Shown here piece after piece: positions 9,601 through 17,891 of a stretch of 51,819 bases of DNA. The notes under the pieces are model-generated. The model saw nothing but the letters and a program-made list of their open reading frames with translations, was not told the origin of the DNA and did not search any database. The position numbers and the translations under genes were made by a program. Origin of the DNA: an uncultured Faecalibacterium sp. (lineage in GTDB: Bacteria > Bacillota > Clostridia > Oscillospirales > Ruminococcaceae); contig CAKSTO010000008.1 of the NCBI GenBank assembly GCA_934501115.1, forward strand, positions 1 through 51,819, in the 5' to 3' direction. The number at the start of each line of letters is the position of its first letter. Within the stretch, counting starts at the first letter, position 1.

Positions 9601-10242
9601 CTGCGCCTTGGCGCTTTCTTTTTCCAGCGGGCCCACCCGGCTTTCCAGTTCGCCCAGAATGTCCCGCAGGCGCTCAAGGTTCTCGCCTGCTGCGGCAAGG
9701 CGGCGCTCGGCTTCGGTCTTGCGGTAGCGGTATTTTGCAATGCCGCAGGCTTCTTCAAAGATCTCCCGGCGCTCGCTGGACTTCGCAGCCACGATCTCCG
9801 CAATGCGCCCCTGCCCGATGACCGAGTATCCGTCGCGGCCAATGCCTGTATCCAGCAGCAGCTCGTAGACATCCTTCAGGCGGCAGATCTGGCCGTTGAT
9901 GGTGTATTCGCTGTCGCCGGAGCGGTAATACTTGCGTCCGATCGTCACTTCGTCCGCATCCAGATCAAAGGTGTGGTCTGCGTTGTCCAGCGTCAGCCGC
10001 ACCTGCGCAAAGCCCATGGCTCCGCGCCGCCGGGTGCCGCCGAAGATCACATCCTCCATCTTGCCCGCTGCCCGCAGCTGACGGGAGCTGGTCTCGCCCA
10101 GCACCCAGCGCACTGCGTCCGAAAGGTTCGACTTGCCGGAGCCGTTTGGCCCCACCACGCCGGTAACGCCCGCATCGAAGCAGATCTTCACTTTATCCGG
10201 AAAGCTCTTGAAGCCCTGGATCTCCAGTTCCTTGAATACCAT
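6685..10242 (-). CDS. smc: Chromosome segregation protein SMC
   Basis: 1185-aa SMC ATPase. The N-terminal head has Walker A GPNGSGKS at residues 31-38. Two long heptad coiled-coil arms (about 170-500 and 670-1000) flank a hinge near residues 510-650 (RGIIGPVSAILKVEPGCEVA, then VVDDINEASRVARDNGF and GGSFTGGSVQR). The C-terminal head has LSGGEQALVAISIYFAIL and Walker B FCILDEIEAALDDANV. Full family length. The start codon abuts the rnc stop (TAAATG), and the Shine-Dalgarno AAAGGAAAAG lies inside rnc, so the two are probably translationally coupled. Its high GC and Ala/Glu-rich coils leave a very long open frame on the opposite strand, which I regard as non-coding. Confidence 0.98.
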   Translation of the reverse strand: MVFKELEIQGFKSFPDKVKICFDAGVTGVVGPNGSGKSNLSDAVRWVLGETSSRQLRAAGKMEDVIFGGTRRRGAMGFAQVRLTLDNADHTFDLDADEVTIGRKYYRSGDSEYTINGQICRLKDVYELLLDTGIGRDGYSVIGQGRIAEIVAAKSSERREIFEEACGIAKYRYRKTEAERRLAAAGENLERLRDILGELESRVGPLEKESAKAQKFLQLSEEKKTLEVTLWTDGVHRAREAVRQQVRDYETAQADYERFDGETKAAEQEAEEIRMQAQQLTVAVERLNGDIRSITQQISGSESRIAVLENDILRNEESAASLQEEISAGEQDSTEAQAALQRHRAVAKTMEAEGEKLAAEIEALNAEIIRLTDASSASGARKDTLKAELAGLNTQRTEAQVAQAAAEAAEETASQRLPALEADAEESTAQRDEAKRDLEDTIKYRRMLEENEKQLANVRSGLELKLRNRKAALNDADAAEQKLGRELDAARQRLSVLRELEKNMDGYQNSVKAVMRAAAARRLRGIIGPVSAILKVEPGCEVAVETALGGALQNIVVENEAAAKAAIALLRNDSAGRATFLPLDTVQPGVFRGRLSGTARLASSLVQADRRYSNIVSNLLGRIIVVDDINEASRVARDNGFHSKVVTMDGQVVNAGGSFTGGSVQRSAGLFTRRQEMEELRVKAARLQKDCTAAQEKTDQCKEQADALQAELTAAASEQITAANDKVRAEAEQKRLDALVQQLEGALAARQQEINALKASLADSRGKADEAAAQQAQLTARIDLLTAEMNRIAEGDDNFVAQQAELNRRLGSKKLEQVTRQKDAELAYSQIAALEQRAQDAAARRASLEESLGALAARSESCRAEIAAIRQAKTDSQTEIAKKEQAIRNATEKRLERQQAETAALARARTSSESREEMGREMARLAERKAAAETEYDQTVAKLWDEYQLSVSQAEELCVEFESLTALRVQVADLRGKIRALGSVNVSAIEEYKEVKARYDALVQQVTDVEESRNELSRMISKLSSQMKEIFSDSFRAINENFGRVFTELFGGGEASLVLEDESDVLSCGIGIRVAPPGKVIKNLEALSGGEQALVAISIYFAILAVNPAPFCILDEIEAALDDANVVRFAQYLRRVSDKTQFIVITHRRGTMEAANVLYGVTMQEDGVSKLLRLDLEQVDATLVS

Positions 10243-10917
10243 TTACTTTTCCTTTATCACACCCAGCAGCTTGAGCGCTTCTTTGGCGGCGCACTGCTCG
10301 GCAGCCTTTTTGCTGCGTCCCTCGCCCCGCGCCACGCGGTCAGAGTTGAAGCGTACCGCCACCACGAAATGCTTGTCGTGGTCGGGGCCGGACTCGCTTT
10401 CTACCACATAGCTCAGGCGTTCTTCCGGGTTCTGCTGCACGATCTCCTGCAGGCGGGTCTTGTAGTCGGCCTCAGCGTGCTTGCCCTCGGTAATGAAGGG
10501 CAGGATGAATCTGCGTGCCACCTCCATGCCGCCGTCCAGATACAGTGCGGCAATGACCGCCTCAAAGGCGTCCGACACCACGCTGGGGCGGGTGCGTCCG
10601 CCGCAGCGTTCTTCGCCGCGGCCAAGGCGCAGGTACTCGCCCAGATTGATCTCCTGCGCAAACTGGAACAGTGCGCCTTCGCTGACAAGGCTGGCACGGA
10701 TGCGGGTCAGGTCGCCCTCCGGGCGGTCGGCGTAGGCGTGGAACAGATAGTCCGCCGAGACGATCTGCAGCACACTGTCGCCCAGAAACTCCAGCCGCTC
10801 GTTGTGCTTGACCGGGGTGCGGCTCTCGTTGGCATAGCTGGTGTGGGTAAGCGCGATCTCCAGCAGCTCCGGGTTTTTGAACTTATAACCAATAATTGTT
10901 TCCAACTGATGGCTCAT
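10243..10917 (-). CDS. rnc: Ribonuclease III
   Basis: 224-aa double-stranded RNA endonuclease for rRNA maturation and mRNA processing. The RNase III signature HNERLEFLGDSVLQIVSADYLF lies near residues 38-60, with the second metal-site segment SDAFEAVIAALYLDGGM near 115-130. A C-terminal dsRBD follows (YKTRLQEIVQQ to GRSKKAAEQCAAKEALKLL). Usual length. Most Firmicutes have acpP between plsX and rnc; here that gap holds only a palindromic repeat. Confidence 0.97.
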   Translation of the reverse strand: MSHQLETIIGYKFKNPELLEIALTHTSYANESRTPVKHNERLEFLGDSVLQIVSADYLFHAYADRPEGDLTRIRASLVSEGALFQFAQEINLGEYLRLGRGEERCGGRTRPSVVSDAFEAVIAALYLDGGMEVARRFILPFITEGKHAEADYKTRLQEIVQQNPEERLSYVVESESGPDHDKHFVVAVRFNSDRVARGEGRSKKAAEQCAAKEALKLLGVIKEK

Positions 10918-10952
10918 ATGTTTTAGCTCCCTTATTGATGGTCAGCATCCTC

Positions 10953-11135
10953 GCCCTCTCAGGCTCACGTCCGTTCGCCAGCTCTCCCAAAAGGGGAGCC
11001 CTTGGCAAATCGATGCAGTCTGCACGAACTGCCAAAACCTCTCACTCTGAGGAAAGACTCTCCCCGGCCGGGGAGAGATGTCGCAATAGCGACAGAGTGG
11101 GGAATGTGGCATTGCGAAGCAATGACGGAGAGGGC
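10953..11135. repeat. Palindromic repeat element, copy R2 (compound, 183 bp)
   Basis: Longest of the five copies, bounded by GCCCTCTC / GAGAGGGC. It contains CTCCCAAAAGGGGAG, a TTGGCA...TGCCAA hairpin in the spacer, then CTCTCCCC-GGCC-GGGGAGAG, TGTCGC-AATA-GCGACA and CATTGC-GAA-GCAATG. That is at least one hairpin more than the other copies, so it looks like a merged or internally duplicated element. It fills the plsX-rnc gap and ends 14 bp from the plsX stop codon. No open frame or promoter of note. Confidence 0.85.
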
Positions 11136-11148
11136 AAGTCCGCTTCCC

Positions 11149-12165
11149 TTATTCCTCAGTTTTCTGTGTTGCAGCCAGCTCATCCAGCGCAGACTGCATC
11201 GTGCCGCACAGATCGTTCTCCACGCAGATCTTGGCCTGACGGATCGCATTCTTGATGCCCTTGGCCTTGGAAGAGCCGTGAGCCTTGATGACCGGCTGCT
11301 TTGCGCCCAGGAAGGGTGCGCCGCCGTACTCCTCGCTGTCCATCTGATGCTTCAGGTCGGCCACGCTGCCCTTGAGCAGCAGGTAGGCCAGCTTGCCGCC
11401 GAGGTTTGCGAGGAACATTTGTTTCAACATGCCCAGCAGCATTTTTGCCACGCCCTCGGTCAGCTTGAGGATCACATTGCCGGTAAAGCCGTCGCACACC
11501 ACCACGTCCACTTCGCCACCCGGCACATCGCGGGGTTCGATGTTGCCCACAAAGCGGATACCGGGCGTGGTCTTGAGCAGCTGATGCGCTTCCCTGAGCA
11601 TGGGGGTGCCCTTGCTCTCCTCCGCACCGTTGTTGGCCAGCGCCACGCTGGGGCTGCGGCGGCCTTCCACCCTGTTCACATAGCAGCTGCCCATAACGGC
11701 AAACGCTGCCAGCATCTCGGGGCGGCACTCCACATTGGCACCGCAGTCCAGCAGCAGATAGGCCTGCTTTTTAGCGGGCACCATGGTGGCCAGCGCCGGG
11801 CGCTTGACGCCCTTGAGGGTGCGCACGATCAGGCTTGCGCCCACATGCAGCGCACCGGTACTGCCGGCTGAGACAAAGGCGTCGCCTTTGCCGTCCTTGA
11901 GCATGTTCAGACCCACCACGATGGAGGAGTCCTTTTTCTGGCGGATGGCGCGGGCAGGCTCATCGCACATCTCGATGACCTCGGTGCAGTTCACCAGCTC
12001 GATGCCGTCCAGCGGGATGCTGTTCTCCTGTGCGGTCTTGCGCACCAGAGCTTCGTCGCCTACGCCGACGACGGTGATGCCGTACTCCTTCACGGCCTGT
12101 GCGGTGCCCTCCAGCACAGCCAGAGGTGCGTTGTCGCCGCCCATCATGTCCACGATAATTTTCAT
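11149..12165 (-). CDS. plsX: Phosphate acyltransferase PlsX
   Basis: 338-aa enzyme that makes acyl-phosphate from acyl-ACP, the first step of phosphatidic acid synthesis with PlsY. Landmarks: IIVDMMGGDNAPLAVLEGT at the N terminus, KKDSSIVVGLNMLKDGKGDAFVSAGSTGAL, ALATMVPAKKQAYLLLDCGANVE and EVDVVVCDGFTGNVILKLTEG. Length is typical. The start lies 15 bp after trmFO, so the two are probably co-transcribed. Acyl carrier protein is not encoded next to it as it is in many relatives. Confidence 0.97.
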   Translation of the reverse strand: MKIIVDMMGGDNAPLAVLEGTAQAVKEYGITVVGVGDEALVRKTAQENSIPLDGIELVNCTEVIEMCDEPARAIRQKKDSSIVVGLNMLKDGKGDAFVSAGSTGALHVGASLIVRTLKGVKRPALATMVPAKKQAYLLLDCGANVECRPEMLAAFAVMGSCYVNRVEGRRSPSVALANNGAEESKGTPMLREAHQLLKTTPGIRFVGNIEPRDVPGGEVDVVVCDGFTGNVILKLTEGVAKMLLGMLKQMFLANLGGKLAYLLLKGSVADLKHQMDSEEYGGAPFLGAKQPVIKAHGSSKAKGIKNAIRQAKICVENDLCGTMQSALDELAATQKTEE

Positions 12166-12180
12166 AGCTTTTCTCCCTTC

Positions 12181-13557
12181 TTAAAGAGAAGTTTCATCCA
12201 GCCAGTGCTGGAAGCTGGCAACAGCGCGCTGGGCCTGTGCCATGTAACGCAGGCGCTTGTCCCGCGGGCGGCTCTCCTCCGGCAGCGGAGGAAGGATGCC
12301 CATATTCGCGCCCATGGGCTGGAAGTGCTTGTTCTCGGTGGTCAGGTACTGCACCAGTGCGCCGCACATGGTGTCGGCGGGCGGGGCGGGCAGCTCCTTG
12401 CCCTCCAGCCGGGCATACAGGCTGCGGGCAGCCAGCAGGCCGCAGGCAGCGCTTTCCATATAGCCCTCAAAGCCGGTGATCTGACCCGCAAAAAACACGT
12501 TGGGGTGTTCTTTCAGGCACAGCTGGGCGCTGAGCACCCGGGGCGCATCGAGAAAGGTGTTGCGGTGCATGACGCCATACCGCACGAACTCGGCATTTTC
12601 CAGCCCGGGGATCATACGGAACACCCGCTTCTGCTCGCCCCACTTGAGGTTGGTCTGGAAGCCCACGATGTTGTACAGGGTGCGCTCCTTATTTTCCGCA
12701 CGCAGCTGGACATTGGCCCATGGGCGGTGGCCGGTATTGGGGTTTACGAGACCCACCGGGCGCAGCGGGCCGAACCGCATGGTGTCGGCACCGCGGGCAG
12801 CCATGATCTCGATGGGCATACAGCCCTCGTAGACCGTGACCGTGTCAGCCTTTTTGCCGTGGGCGTCCGGGTCAGGCTGAGCGCTCTGCTCCGCACCGGT
12901 ATCGAAGTCGTGCAGAGGGGCACGCTCGGCAGAGGCGAGTGCCGCGTGGAAGTTCTCGTATTCCTCCTTATTGAAGGGGCAGTTCAGGTAGTCGGCCTCG
13001 CCCCGGTCATAGCGGGAAGCGGCAAACACCTTGTTGTAATCAAGGCTTTCTGCGGTGACGATGGGAGCCACTGCATCGTAGAAATGCAGGCGCTCATCGC
13101 CGGTCAGGCGGCCGATCTCATCGGCCAGTGCGCCGTCGGTCAGGGGGCCGGTGGCCACCAGAATGGGGGCAGACGCGTCGATGTGCTCTACCTGCTCCCG
13201 GTGGACGGTGATGTTCTCACAGTTTTCCACCATGCGGGTCACTTCAGCGCTGAATGCATCGCGATCCACCGCCAGTGCGCCGCCTGCGGCCACGCGGGCC
13301 GTTTCGGCGGCATTGAGCAGCTGGCTGCCCATGCGGCGCATCTCTTCTTTCAGCAGGCCGGAGGCAGAGTCCAGCCGCTCCGCTTTCAGGCTGTTGGAGC
13401 AGATCAGCTCCGCAAAGCCTTCGCTTTTGTGTGCAGGCGAAAAGTGGACAGGCTTCTGCTCGTACAGATCCACCTGCACCCCTTTGCCCGCCAGCCACAG
13501 TGCAGCCTCGCAGCCCGCCAGACCGGCGCCCAGAATGGTTACTTTGTATTCGTTCAT
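12181..13557 (-). CDS. trmFO: Methylenetetrahydrofolate-tRNA-(uracil-5-)-methyltransferase TrmFO
   Basis: 458-aa FAD- and folate-dependent enzyme that forms 5-methyluridine at tRNA position 54. The N-terminal dinucleotide-binding fold is VTILGAGLAGCEAALWLAGKG. Family sequences follow: EFAELICSNSLKAERLDSASGLLKEEM-type (here GFAELICSNSLKAER), GGALAVDRDAFS, GCMPIEIMAARGADTMRFGPLRPVG, and the C-terminal ITGFEGYMESAACGLLAA. I start it at the ATG at 13557, with AAGGAAAC 9 nt upstream. The frame stays open for 37 more codons into a palindromic repeat; that stretch has no family similarity and is not included. Confidence 0.96.
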   Translation of the reverse strand: MNEYKVTILGAGLAGCEAALWLAGKGVQVDLYEQKPVHFSPAHKSEGFAELICSNSLKAERLDSASGLLKEEMRRMGSQLLNAAETARVAAGGALAVDRDAFSAEVTRMVENCENITVHREQVEHIDASAPILVATGPLTDGALADEIGRLTGDERLHFYDAVAPIVTAESLDYNKVFAASRYDRGEADYLNCPFNKEEYENFHAALASAERAPLHDFDTGAEQSAQPDPDAHGKKADTVTVYEGCMPIEIMAARGADTMRFGPLRPVGLVNPNTGHRPWANVQLRAENKERTLYNIVGFQTNLKWGEQKRVFRMIPGLENAEFVRYGVMHRNTFLDAPRVLSAQLCLKEHPNVFFAGQITGFEGYMESAACGLLAARSLYARLEGKELPAPPADTMCGALVQYLTTENKHFQPMGANMGILPPLPEESRPRDKRLRYMAQAQRAVASFQHWLDETSL

Positions 13558-13578
13558 ATTATAGGTTTCCTTATTACG

Positions 13579-13714
13579 AACCCTCTCAGTCATTGCCTTG
13601 CGGCAATGCCAGCTCTCCCGAGAGGGAGAGCTTTTGACTGAAAGGAAAACTTTATCGTCCCGGCTCAAAGCTCCCCCATTCGGGGGAGCTGGCGCGACAG
13701 CGCCTGAGAGGGTT
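13579..13714. repeat. Palindromic repeat element, copy R3 (between topA and trmFO)
   Basis: 136 bp with termini AACCCTCTC / GAGAGGGTT. Hairpins in order: CATTGCC-TTGC-GGCAATG, AGCTCTCCC-GAGA-GGGAGAGCT plus TTTT, a spacer containing GGAAAACTTTA, AGCTCCCCC-ATTC-GGGGGAGCT, and GGCGC-GACA-GCGCC. It ends 4 bp from the topA stop codon, so it could act as the topA terminator and lies upstream of the trmFO ribosome-binding site. Confidence 0.9.
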
Positions 13715-13718
13715 CTTT

Positions 13719-15803
13719 TTAGTCCTTCTTCGGCACCGGCATCTCAAAGCCGCAGCCTTCCTTTGCGCAGTAGAGCTTGGAACCTTTACGGAACAGCGTG
13801 CTGCCGCATTTCTCGCACTTGGTGGGCACCGGGGTATCCCATGTCATGAAATCGCAGTCCGGGTAGCGCTCGCAGCCGTAATAGATACGTCCCTTGGAGC
13901 TCTTGCGCTCCAGCATGCGGCCCTTGCCGCACTTGGGGCAGATGCCGCCGGTATCCTTGACCAGACGCTTTGTGCCCCGGCACTCCGGGAAGCCGCTGCA
14001 GGCCAGAAACTTGCCGTACTTGCCCACCTTGATGACCATAGGGCGTCCGCACAGGTCGCAGACTTCGCTGGAAGGCTCATCCGGCACCTTGACCTTCTTG
14101 CCCTCCATATTCTTCTCTGCCCGCTCCAGACTGGTCTCAAAGCCCTGATAGAAGTCGTCCACCGTCTTGCGCCAATCCGCCTTGCCGCTTTCCACTTTAT
14201 CCAGATTCTTTTCCATCTGGGCGGAGAAATCCACGTCCACGATGTGGGGGAACTGCTCCAGCATCAGACCGTCCACGGCACGCCCCAGCAGGGTGGGCTT
14301 GAGCTTTTTCTGGTCGCGCTCCACGTAGCCGCGGTCAATGATGGTGGTGATGATGGGCGCATAGGTGGAGGGGCGTCCGATGCCGTTTTCTTCCAGTGCC
14401 TTAATGAGGGTGGCTTCGGTGTAGCGGGCGGGCGGCTGGGTGAACTTCTGCTCGCTCTTCAGGTCGCGCAGCTTGAGTACCTGCCCCTGCTCCAGCGGAG
14501 GCAGAGCAGTCTCCTTCTTTTCTTTTTCGTCGGTGGCTTCCTCGTACAGGGCGGTAAAACCGTCGAACGTCACGGTATAGCCGCTGGCCTTGAACCGGTA
14601 GTCTGCAGCGCTCACGGTGACGGACACAGTGTCCTGCTGGCAGTCGGCCATCTGGCTGGCCATAAAACGGCTCCAGATCATGCGGTAGAGCTTGGCGGTG
14701 TCGCCGCTGATGCTTTTATCCACCTCGTCCGGGGTCAGGGACGGCACCGAGGGACGGATGGCCTCATGGGCGTCCTGCGCGGCGGTGGCGCTCTTGGTTT
14801 TCCATGTGCGCTTGTAGGGGCAGATATAATACTCGCCGTATGCTCCTGCGATATACTCCTTGGCAGCCGCCACCGCCTCGTCCGAAATGCGGAGGCTGTC
14901 GGTACGCATATAGGTGATCAGACCCATGGTGCCATGGCCGGCAATGTCCACGCCTTCGTACAGGGTCTGGGCGGCGCGCATGGTGCGGGTAGCCGTGAAG
15001 CCCAGCCGACGTGAAGCCTCCTGCTGCAGAGTACTGGTGATGAAAGCCGGCGTGGGCTGCTTGGAGCGCTTGCCCTTTTTCAGCTCTGCCACCACATACT
15101 CGGCACCTTCCAGCCCCTTTTCGATGGCACGTGCCTCTGCCTCATTTTTCGGCAGCAGCTTTTTTCCGCTGGCGTCTGCTGCCAGACGGGCGGTAAAGCT
15201 CTTACGGCCTGCGCCCAGCGTGACATCCACGTTCCAGTATTCATCCGGCTTAAAGCTCTCGATCTCTTTTTCGCGGTCATCGATGAGCCGCACCGCCACG
15301 CTCTGCACGCGGCCTGCGGACAGTCCCCGGCGCACCTTGCGCCACAAAAACGGGCTGAGCTTGTAGCCCACCAGTCGATCCAGCACGCGTCGTGCCTGCT
15401 GGGCGTTGAACAGATCCTCATCGATGGCGCGGGGATGAGCCATGCCCTCCTTCACGCCTTTTTTGGTGATCTCATCAAAGGTAACGCGGTTGGGCTCATG
15501 AGGATCAAGGCCGAGGATGTTGGCCAGATGCCAGCTGATGGCTTCGCCTTCGCGGTCCGGGTCGGTCGCGAGGAGCACGCCGTCTGCGTGTTTGGCCTTG
15601 CTCTTCAGCTCCTTGATGAGCTTTTCCTTGCCTTTGATGCTGATGTACTGCGGGGTGTAGCCATGTTCCACGTCGATGCCCAGCTGTGATGCGGGCAGGT
15701 CGCGGATATGACCCATGCTTGCGGTGACCTCATAGTCATCGCCCAGATATTTGCCGATGGTTTTCGCCTTAGCAGGCGACTCCACGATTACCAGTTTCGC
15801 CAT
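13719..15803 (-). CDS. topA: DNA topoisomerase I
   Basis: 694-aa type IA topoisomerase that relaxes negative supercoils. The TOPRIM domain is KLVIVESPAKAKTIGKYLGD with DPDREGEAISWHL. The active-site tyrosine is Tyr298 in MGLITYMRTDSLRIS. Three C-terminal four-cysteine zinc ribbons are present: CDLCGRPM...CSGFPEC, CPKCGKGRM...CERYPDC and CEKCGSTL...CAKEGC. Length and zinc-finger number are typical for Firmicutes. Between it and dprA lies a 134-bp gap with a possible extended -10 promoter. Confidence 0.98.
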   Translation of the reverse strand: MAKLVIVESPAKAKTIGKYLGDDYEVTASMGHIRDLPASQLGIDVEHGYTPQYISIKGKEKLIKELKSKAKHADGVLLATDPDREGEAISWHLANILGLDPHEPNRVTFDEITKKGVKEGMAHPRAIDEDLFNAQQARRVLDRLVGYKLSPFLWRKVRRGLSAGRVQSVAVRLIDDREKEIESFKPDEYWNVDVTLGAGRKSFTARLAADASGKKLLPKNEAEARAIEKGLEGAEYVVAELKKGKRSKQPTPAFITSTLQQEASRRLGFTATRTMRAAQTLYEGVDIAGHGTMGLITYMRTDSLRISDEAVAAAKEYIAGAYGEYYICPYKRTWKTKSATAAQDAHEAIRPSVPSLTPDEVDKSISGDTAKLYRMIWSRFMASQMADCQQDTVSVTVSAADYRFKASGYTVTFDGFTALYEEATDEKEKKETALPPLEQGQVLKLRDLKSEQKFTQPPARYTEATLIKALEENGIGRPSTYAPIITTIIDRGYVERDQKKLKPTLLGRAVDGLMLEQFPHIVDVDFSAQMEKNLDKVESGKADWRKTVDDFYQGFETSLERAEKNMEGKKVKVPDEPSSEVCDLCGRPMVIKVGKYGKFLACSGFPECRGTKRLVKDTGGICPKCGKGRMLERKSSKGRIYYGCERYPDCDFMTWDTPVPTKCEKCGSTLFRKGSKLYCAKEGCGFEMPVPKKD

Positions 15804-15888
15804 TCGAGTTTACTCCCATTCGATCTCGTTCTTCTTTTCTATGCAAACGCCTGTGCCCGATGTGCAAAAGCGGAGATCTCTTCTTTTT

Positions 15889-15897
15889 ATAATACCA
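15889..15897 (-). promoter_or_regulatory. Possible extended -10 promoter of topA
   Basis: On the minus strand TGG plus TATTAT forms an extended -10 element, about 85 nt before the topA start. I found no good -35 at 17 nt, so this is a weak call. It would let topA be expressed separately from dprA. Confidence 0.4.
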
Positions 15898-15937
15898 CAC
15901 TTGTTGTGTGCTTTACCAGTGGAATTTATGCGGCGGC

Positions 15938-17077
15938 CTACCGCAGTACATAGCGTTGGCCGGGCTGCTGCTCGACCCGCTTTGCAAGTACCAGCTTCAT
16001 CAGGGTGCTCAGCAGCACCGCGGTCGGCAGGCCGGTGTTCACACGCAGTTCTTCCATGCCCACAGGCTTCGGGCCGATGCAGGCCAGCACCCGCCGCTCC
16101 GTGTCGCTCACCGGTTCCGGCTGACGGACGGTCACGGCAGGCTCCGGCCTGCTTGCGCGCAGCCCCAGCGGCTCCATCAGGTCGGCAGCACCGCAGGCAG
16201 CCCGAGCACGGCCATCCCGCAGCAGCGCATTCGTGCCCATGGAGTTCGGTGAATAGATGCTGCCCGGTACTGCGTAGACCGGTTTTCCATAGCGCTCCGC
16301 ATGGGCAACTGTGGACATCGTACCGCTTTTTTCCCGTGCTTCCACCACCAGCAGCGCCGAAGACAGCGCTGCGATCAGCCGGTTGCGCTGCAGAAAGCCA
16401 ATGGCACCCGGTGAGGTACCATCCGGCGGATACTCGCTGATAATGCACCCGTTCTGCTCGATCTTATGCCGCAGCCCCACATTGGCCGCCGGGTAGGTGC
16501 GGTCGATGGGCACGCCCAAAACGCCGATGGTGGGGCTGCCGTTTTGTACAGCCGCCTTGTGCCCAGCACTGTCCAGACCGTCGGCAAGGCCGCTGACGAT
16601 CACCGCACCGCTCTCGGCCAGTGCCCCGCCGATCTCCGCAGCGGCGTTCAGACCGTATTCGGTCGGTCTGCGGCTGCCCACGATCCCCACCGCGCCCGGC
16701 TCATTGAGCCAGCGCGGGTCGCCGGTGCAGTAGAGCACCAGCGGCATATCCGGGATGCGGGAAAACGCCAGCGGGTAGTCCGGGTCATCGAAGGGCAGGA
16801 TGCGTGCCCTCAGCGCCTCGCACCGCTTTACAAGTCCGCGGTAATTTTCCGGTGTCAGCTGCCGCGCACGTTTTACCGCAGCCGGCCCTGCTGAACGCGC
16901 AAACTCAGCCGTGTCACGAGCCTCCCATGCTTCCTGTGCCCCGCCGAAGGCATCCAGCACCCGGCCTGCATGGGCACTGGCCGCGCCCAGCACATGTGCC
17001 AGCCACAGCCAGCACAGCAGCGGCTCCGGGGCAGGCTCCGGCGGAAAAAGGCTGGTCTGCCCGGCAAGGCCGCTCAC
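15938..17077 (-). CDS. dprA: DNA-processing protein DprA (DNA protecting protein, Smf)
   Basis: 379-aa DprA, which loads RecA on incoming single-stranded DNA in natural transformation and is widespread in non-competent bacteria as well. Rossmann-like core: GAVGIVGSRRPTEYG, IVSGLADGLDSAGHKAA, FLQRNRLIAALSSALLVVEAREKSGT and GKPVYAVPG. A C-terminal winged-helix (PVGMEELRVNTGLPTAVLL) is the DprA-specific domain. I choose the GTG at 17077: it overlaps the TGA of the upstream methyltransferase (GTGA) with GGGAGG 7 nt before it. An ATG 24 bp further up (17101) has no ribosome-binding site and would lie inside the neighbour. Confidence 0.95.
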   Translation of the reverse strand: MSGLAGQTSLFPPEPAPEPLLCWLWLAHVLGAASAHAGRVLDAFGGAQEAWEARDTAEFARSAGPAAVKRARQLTPENYRGLVKRCEALRARILPFDDPDYPLAFSRIPDMPLVLYCTGDPRWLNEPGAVGIVGSRRPTEYGLNAAAEIGGALAESGAVIVSGLADGLDSAGHKAAVQNGSPTIGVLGVPIDRTYPAANVGLRHKIEQNGCIISEYPPDGTSPGAIGFLQRNRLIAALSSALLVVEAREKSGTMSTVAHAERYGKPVYAVPGSIYSPNSMGTNALLRDGRARAACGAADLMEPLGLRASRPEPAVTVRQPEPVSDTERRVLACIGPKPVGMEELRVNTGLPTAVLLSTLMKLVLAKRVEQQPGQRYVLR

Positions 17078-17856
17078 AGGCTTTCCTCCCGGAAATGCCA
17101 CAGCAGGATGCTGCCCGCAATGCCGGCGTTCAGGCTTTCCACCCGGTCGGTCATGGGGATGCGCACTGTGCCGGTGCAGGCGGCGATGGTGTCCTCTGTC
17201 AGACCCTGTCCCTCACTGCCGATGACGACGCAGACACCGCCGGGATAGCTTGCCTGTGCCGCACTCAGAGGCTGAGATTTGTACAGAGCCGCCGCAAGGC
17301 AGGTGATGCCTTTTGCACGCAGCCGGGCAATGGCATCGGGCATGGCGCCGGCTTCGATCACCGGGATGCGCACTGCCGCGCCCATGGATGCCCGCAGGGT
17401 CTTGGGTGCCCACACGCTGGCGCAGCCGTCGCTGAGGATCACACCGTCAAAGCCGAAGGCGGCCGCAGAGCGCAGCAGAGTGCCCACATTGCCGGGATCC
17501 TGCACCCGTTCCAGTGCCAGATACCGTCCCCCGGGCTTCACCTCGTCCAAGCCGTGCACCGGGATGCAAAACACGCCGAACACCCCCTGATGGGTGCCCA
17601 CATCGGCCAGCTTATCGGCCACGTGATCCTCCACAAGGTAGTGCTCGCCGGGCAGCTTGCTGAGCTCCGGGCATTGTGCCATGGCGCTTTCGGTATAGAA
17701 CAGCGTTTCCAGCTGTGCGCCGCGGGCAAGCTCCGGGCACAATTTGCGTCCCTCGGCCAGAAAGCGCCCTTCGCTGCGGCGAAATGCCGCGCTGGAAGAG
17801 AGGCGGCAGGCATATTTGATCTTTGCGTTTTCCCGGCTGGTGATCTTTTCGTCCAT
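17074..17856 (-). CDS. TrmH/SpoU-family RNA 2'-O-methyltransferase (RlmB-like)
   Basis: 260-aa SPOUT-class methyltransferase. A short N-terminal L30e-like substrate-binding domain (ITSRENAKIKYACRLSSSAA, GRFLAEGRKLC) is followed by the knotted catalytic domain with LERVQDPGNVGTLLRSAAAFG, IGSEGQGL and RIPMTDRVESLNAGIAGSILL, the three SpoU motifs. It most likely methylates 23S rRNA; the exact nucleotide cannot be told from the sequence. The start at 17856 has AGGAGG 6 nt upstream. It overlaps dprA by 4 bp. The infC operon terminator lies just upstream, so it needs a promoter of its own or relies on read-through. Confidence 0.92.
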   Translation of the reverse strand: MDEKITSRENAKIKYACRLSSSAAFRRSEGRFLAEGRKLCPELARGAQLETLFYTESAMAQCPELSKLPGEHYLVEDHVADKLADVGTHQGVFGVFCIPVHGLDEVKPGGRYLALERVQDPGNVGTLLRSAAAFGFDGVILSDGCASVWAPKTLRASMGAAVRIPVIEAGAMPDAIARLRAKGITCLAAALYKSQPLSAAQASYPGGVCVVIGSEGQGLTEDTIAACTGTVRIPMTDRVESLNAGIAGSILLWHFREESL

Positions 17857-17891
17857 TGTGTTCCTCCTGCTGAAAGCGGGCATTCTTCTGT

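Noticed and set aside
6802..10926. A 1374-codon open frame antisense to smc and rnc
   Set aside because: It mirrors the two genes on the other strand. With GC-rich third positions the antisense frame rarely meets stops; it has no ribosome-binding site and no recognisable domain, while the minus strand carries clear SMC and RNase III motifs.
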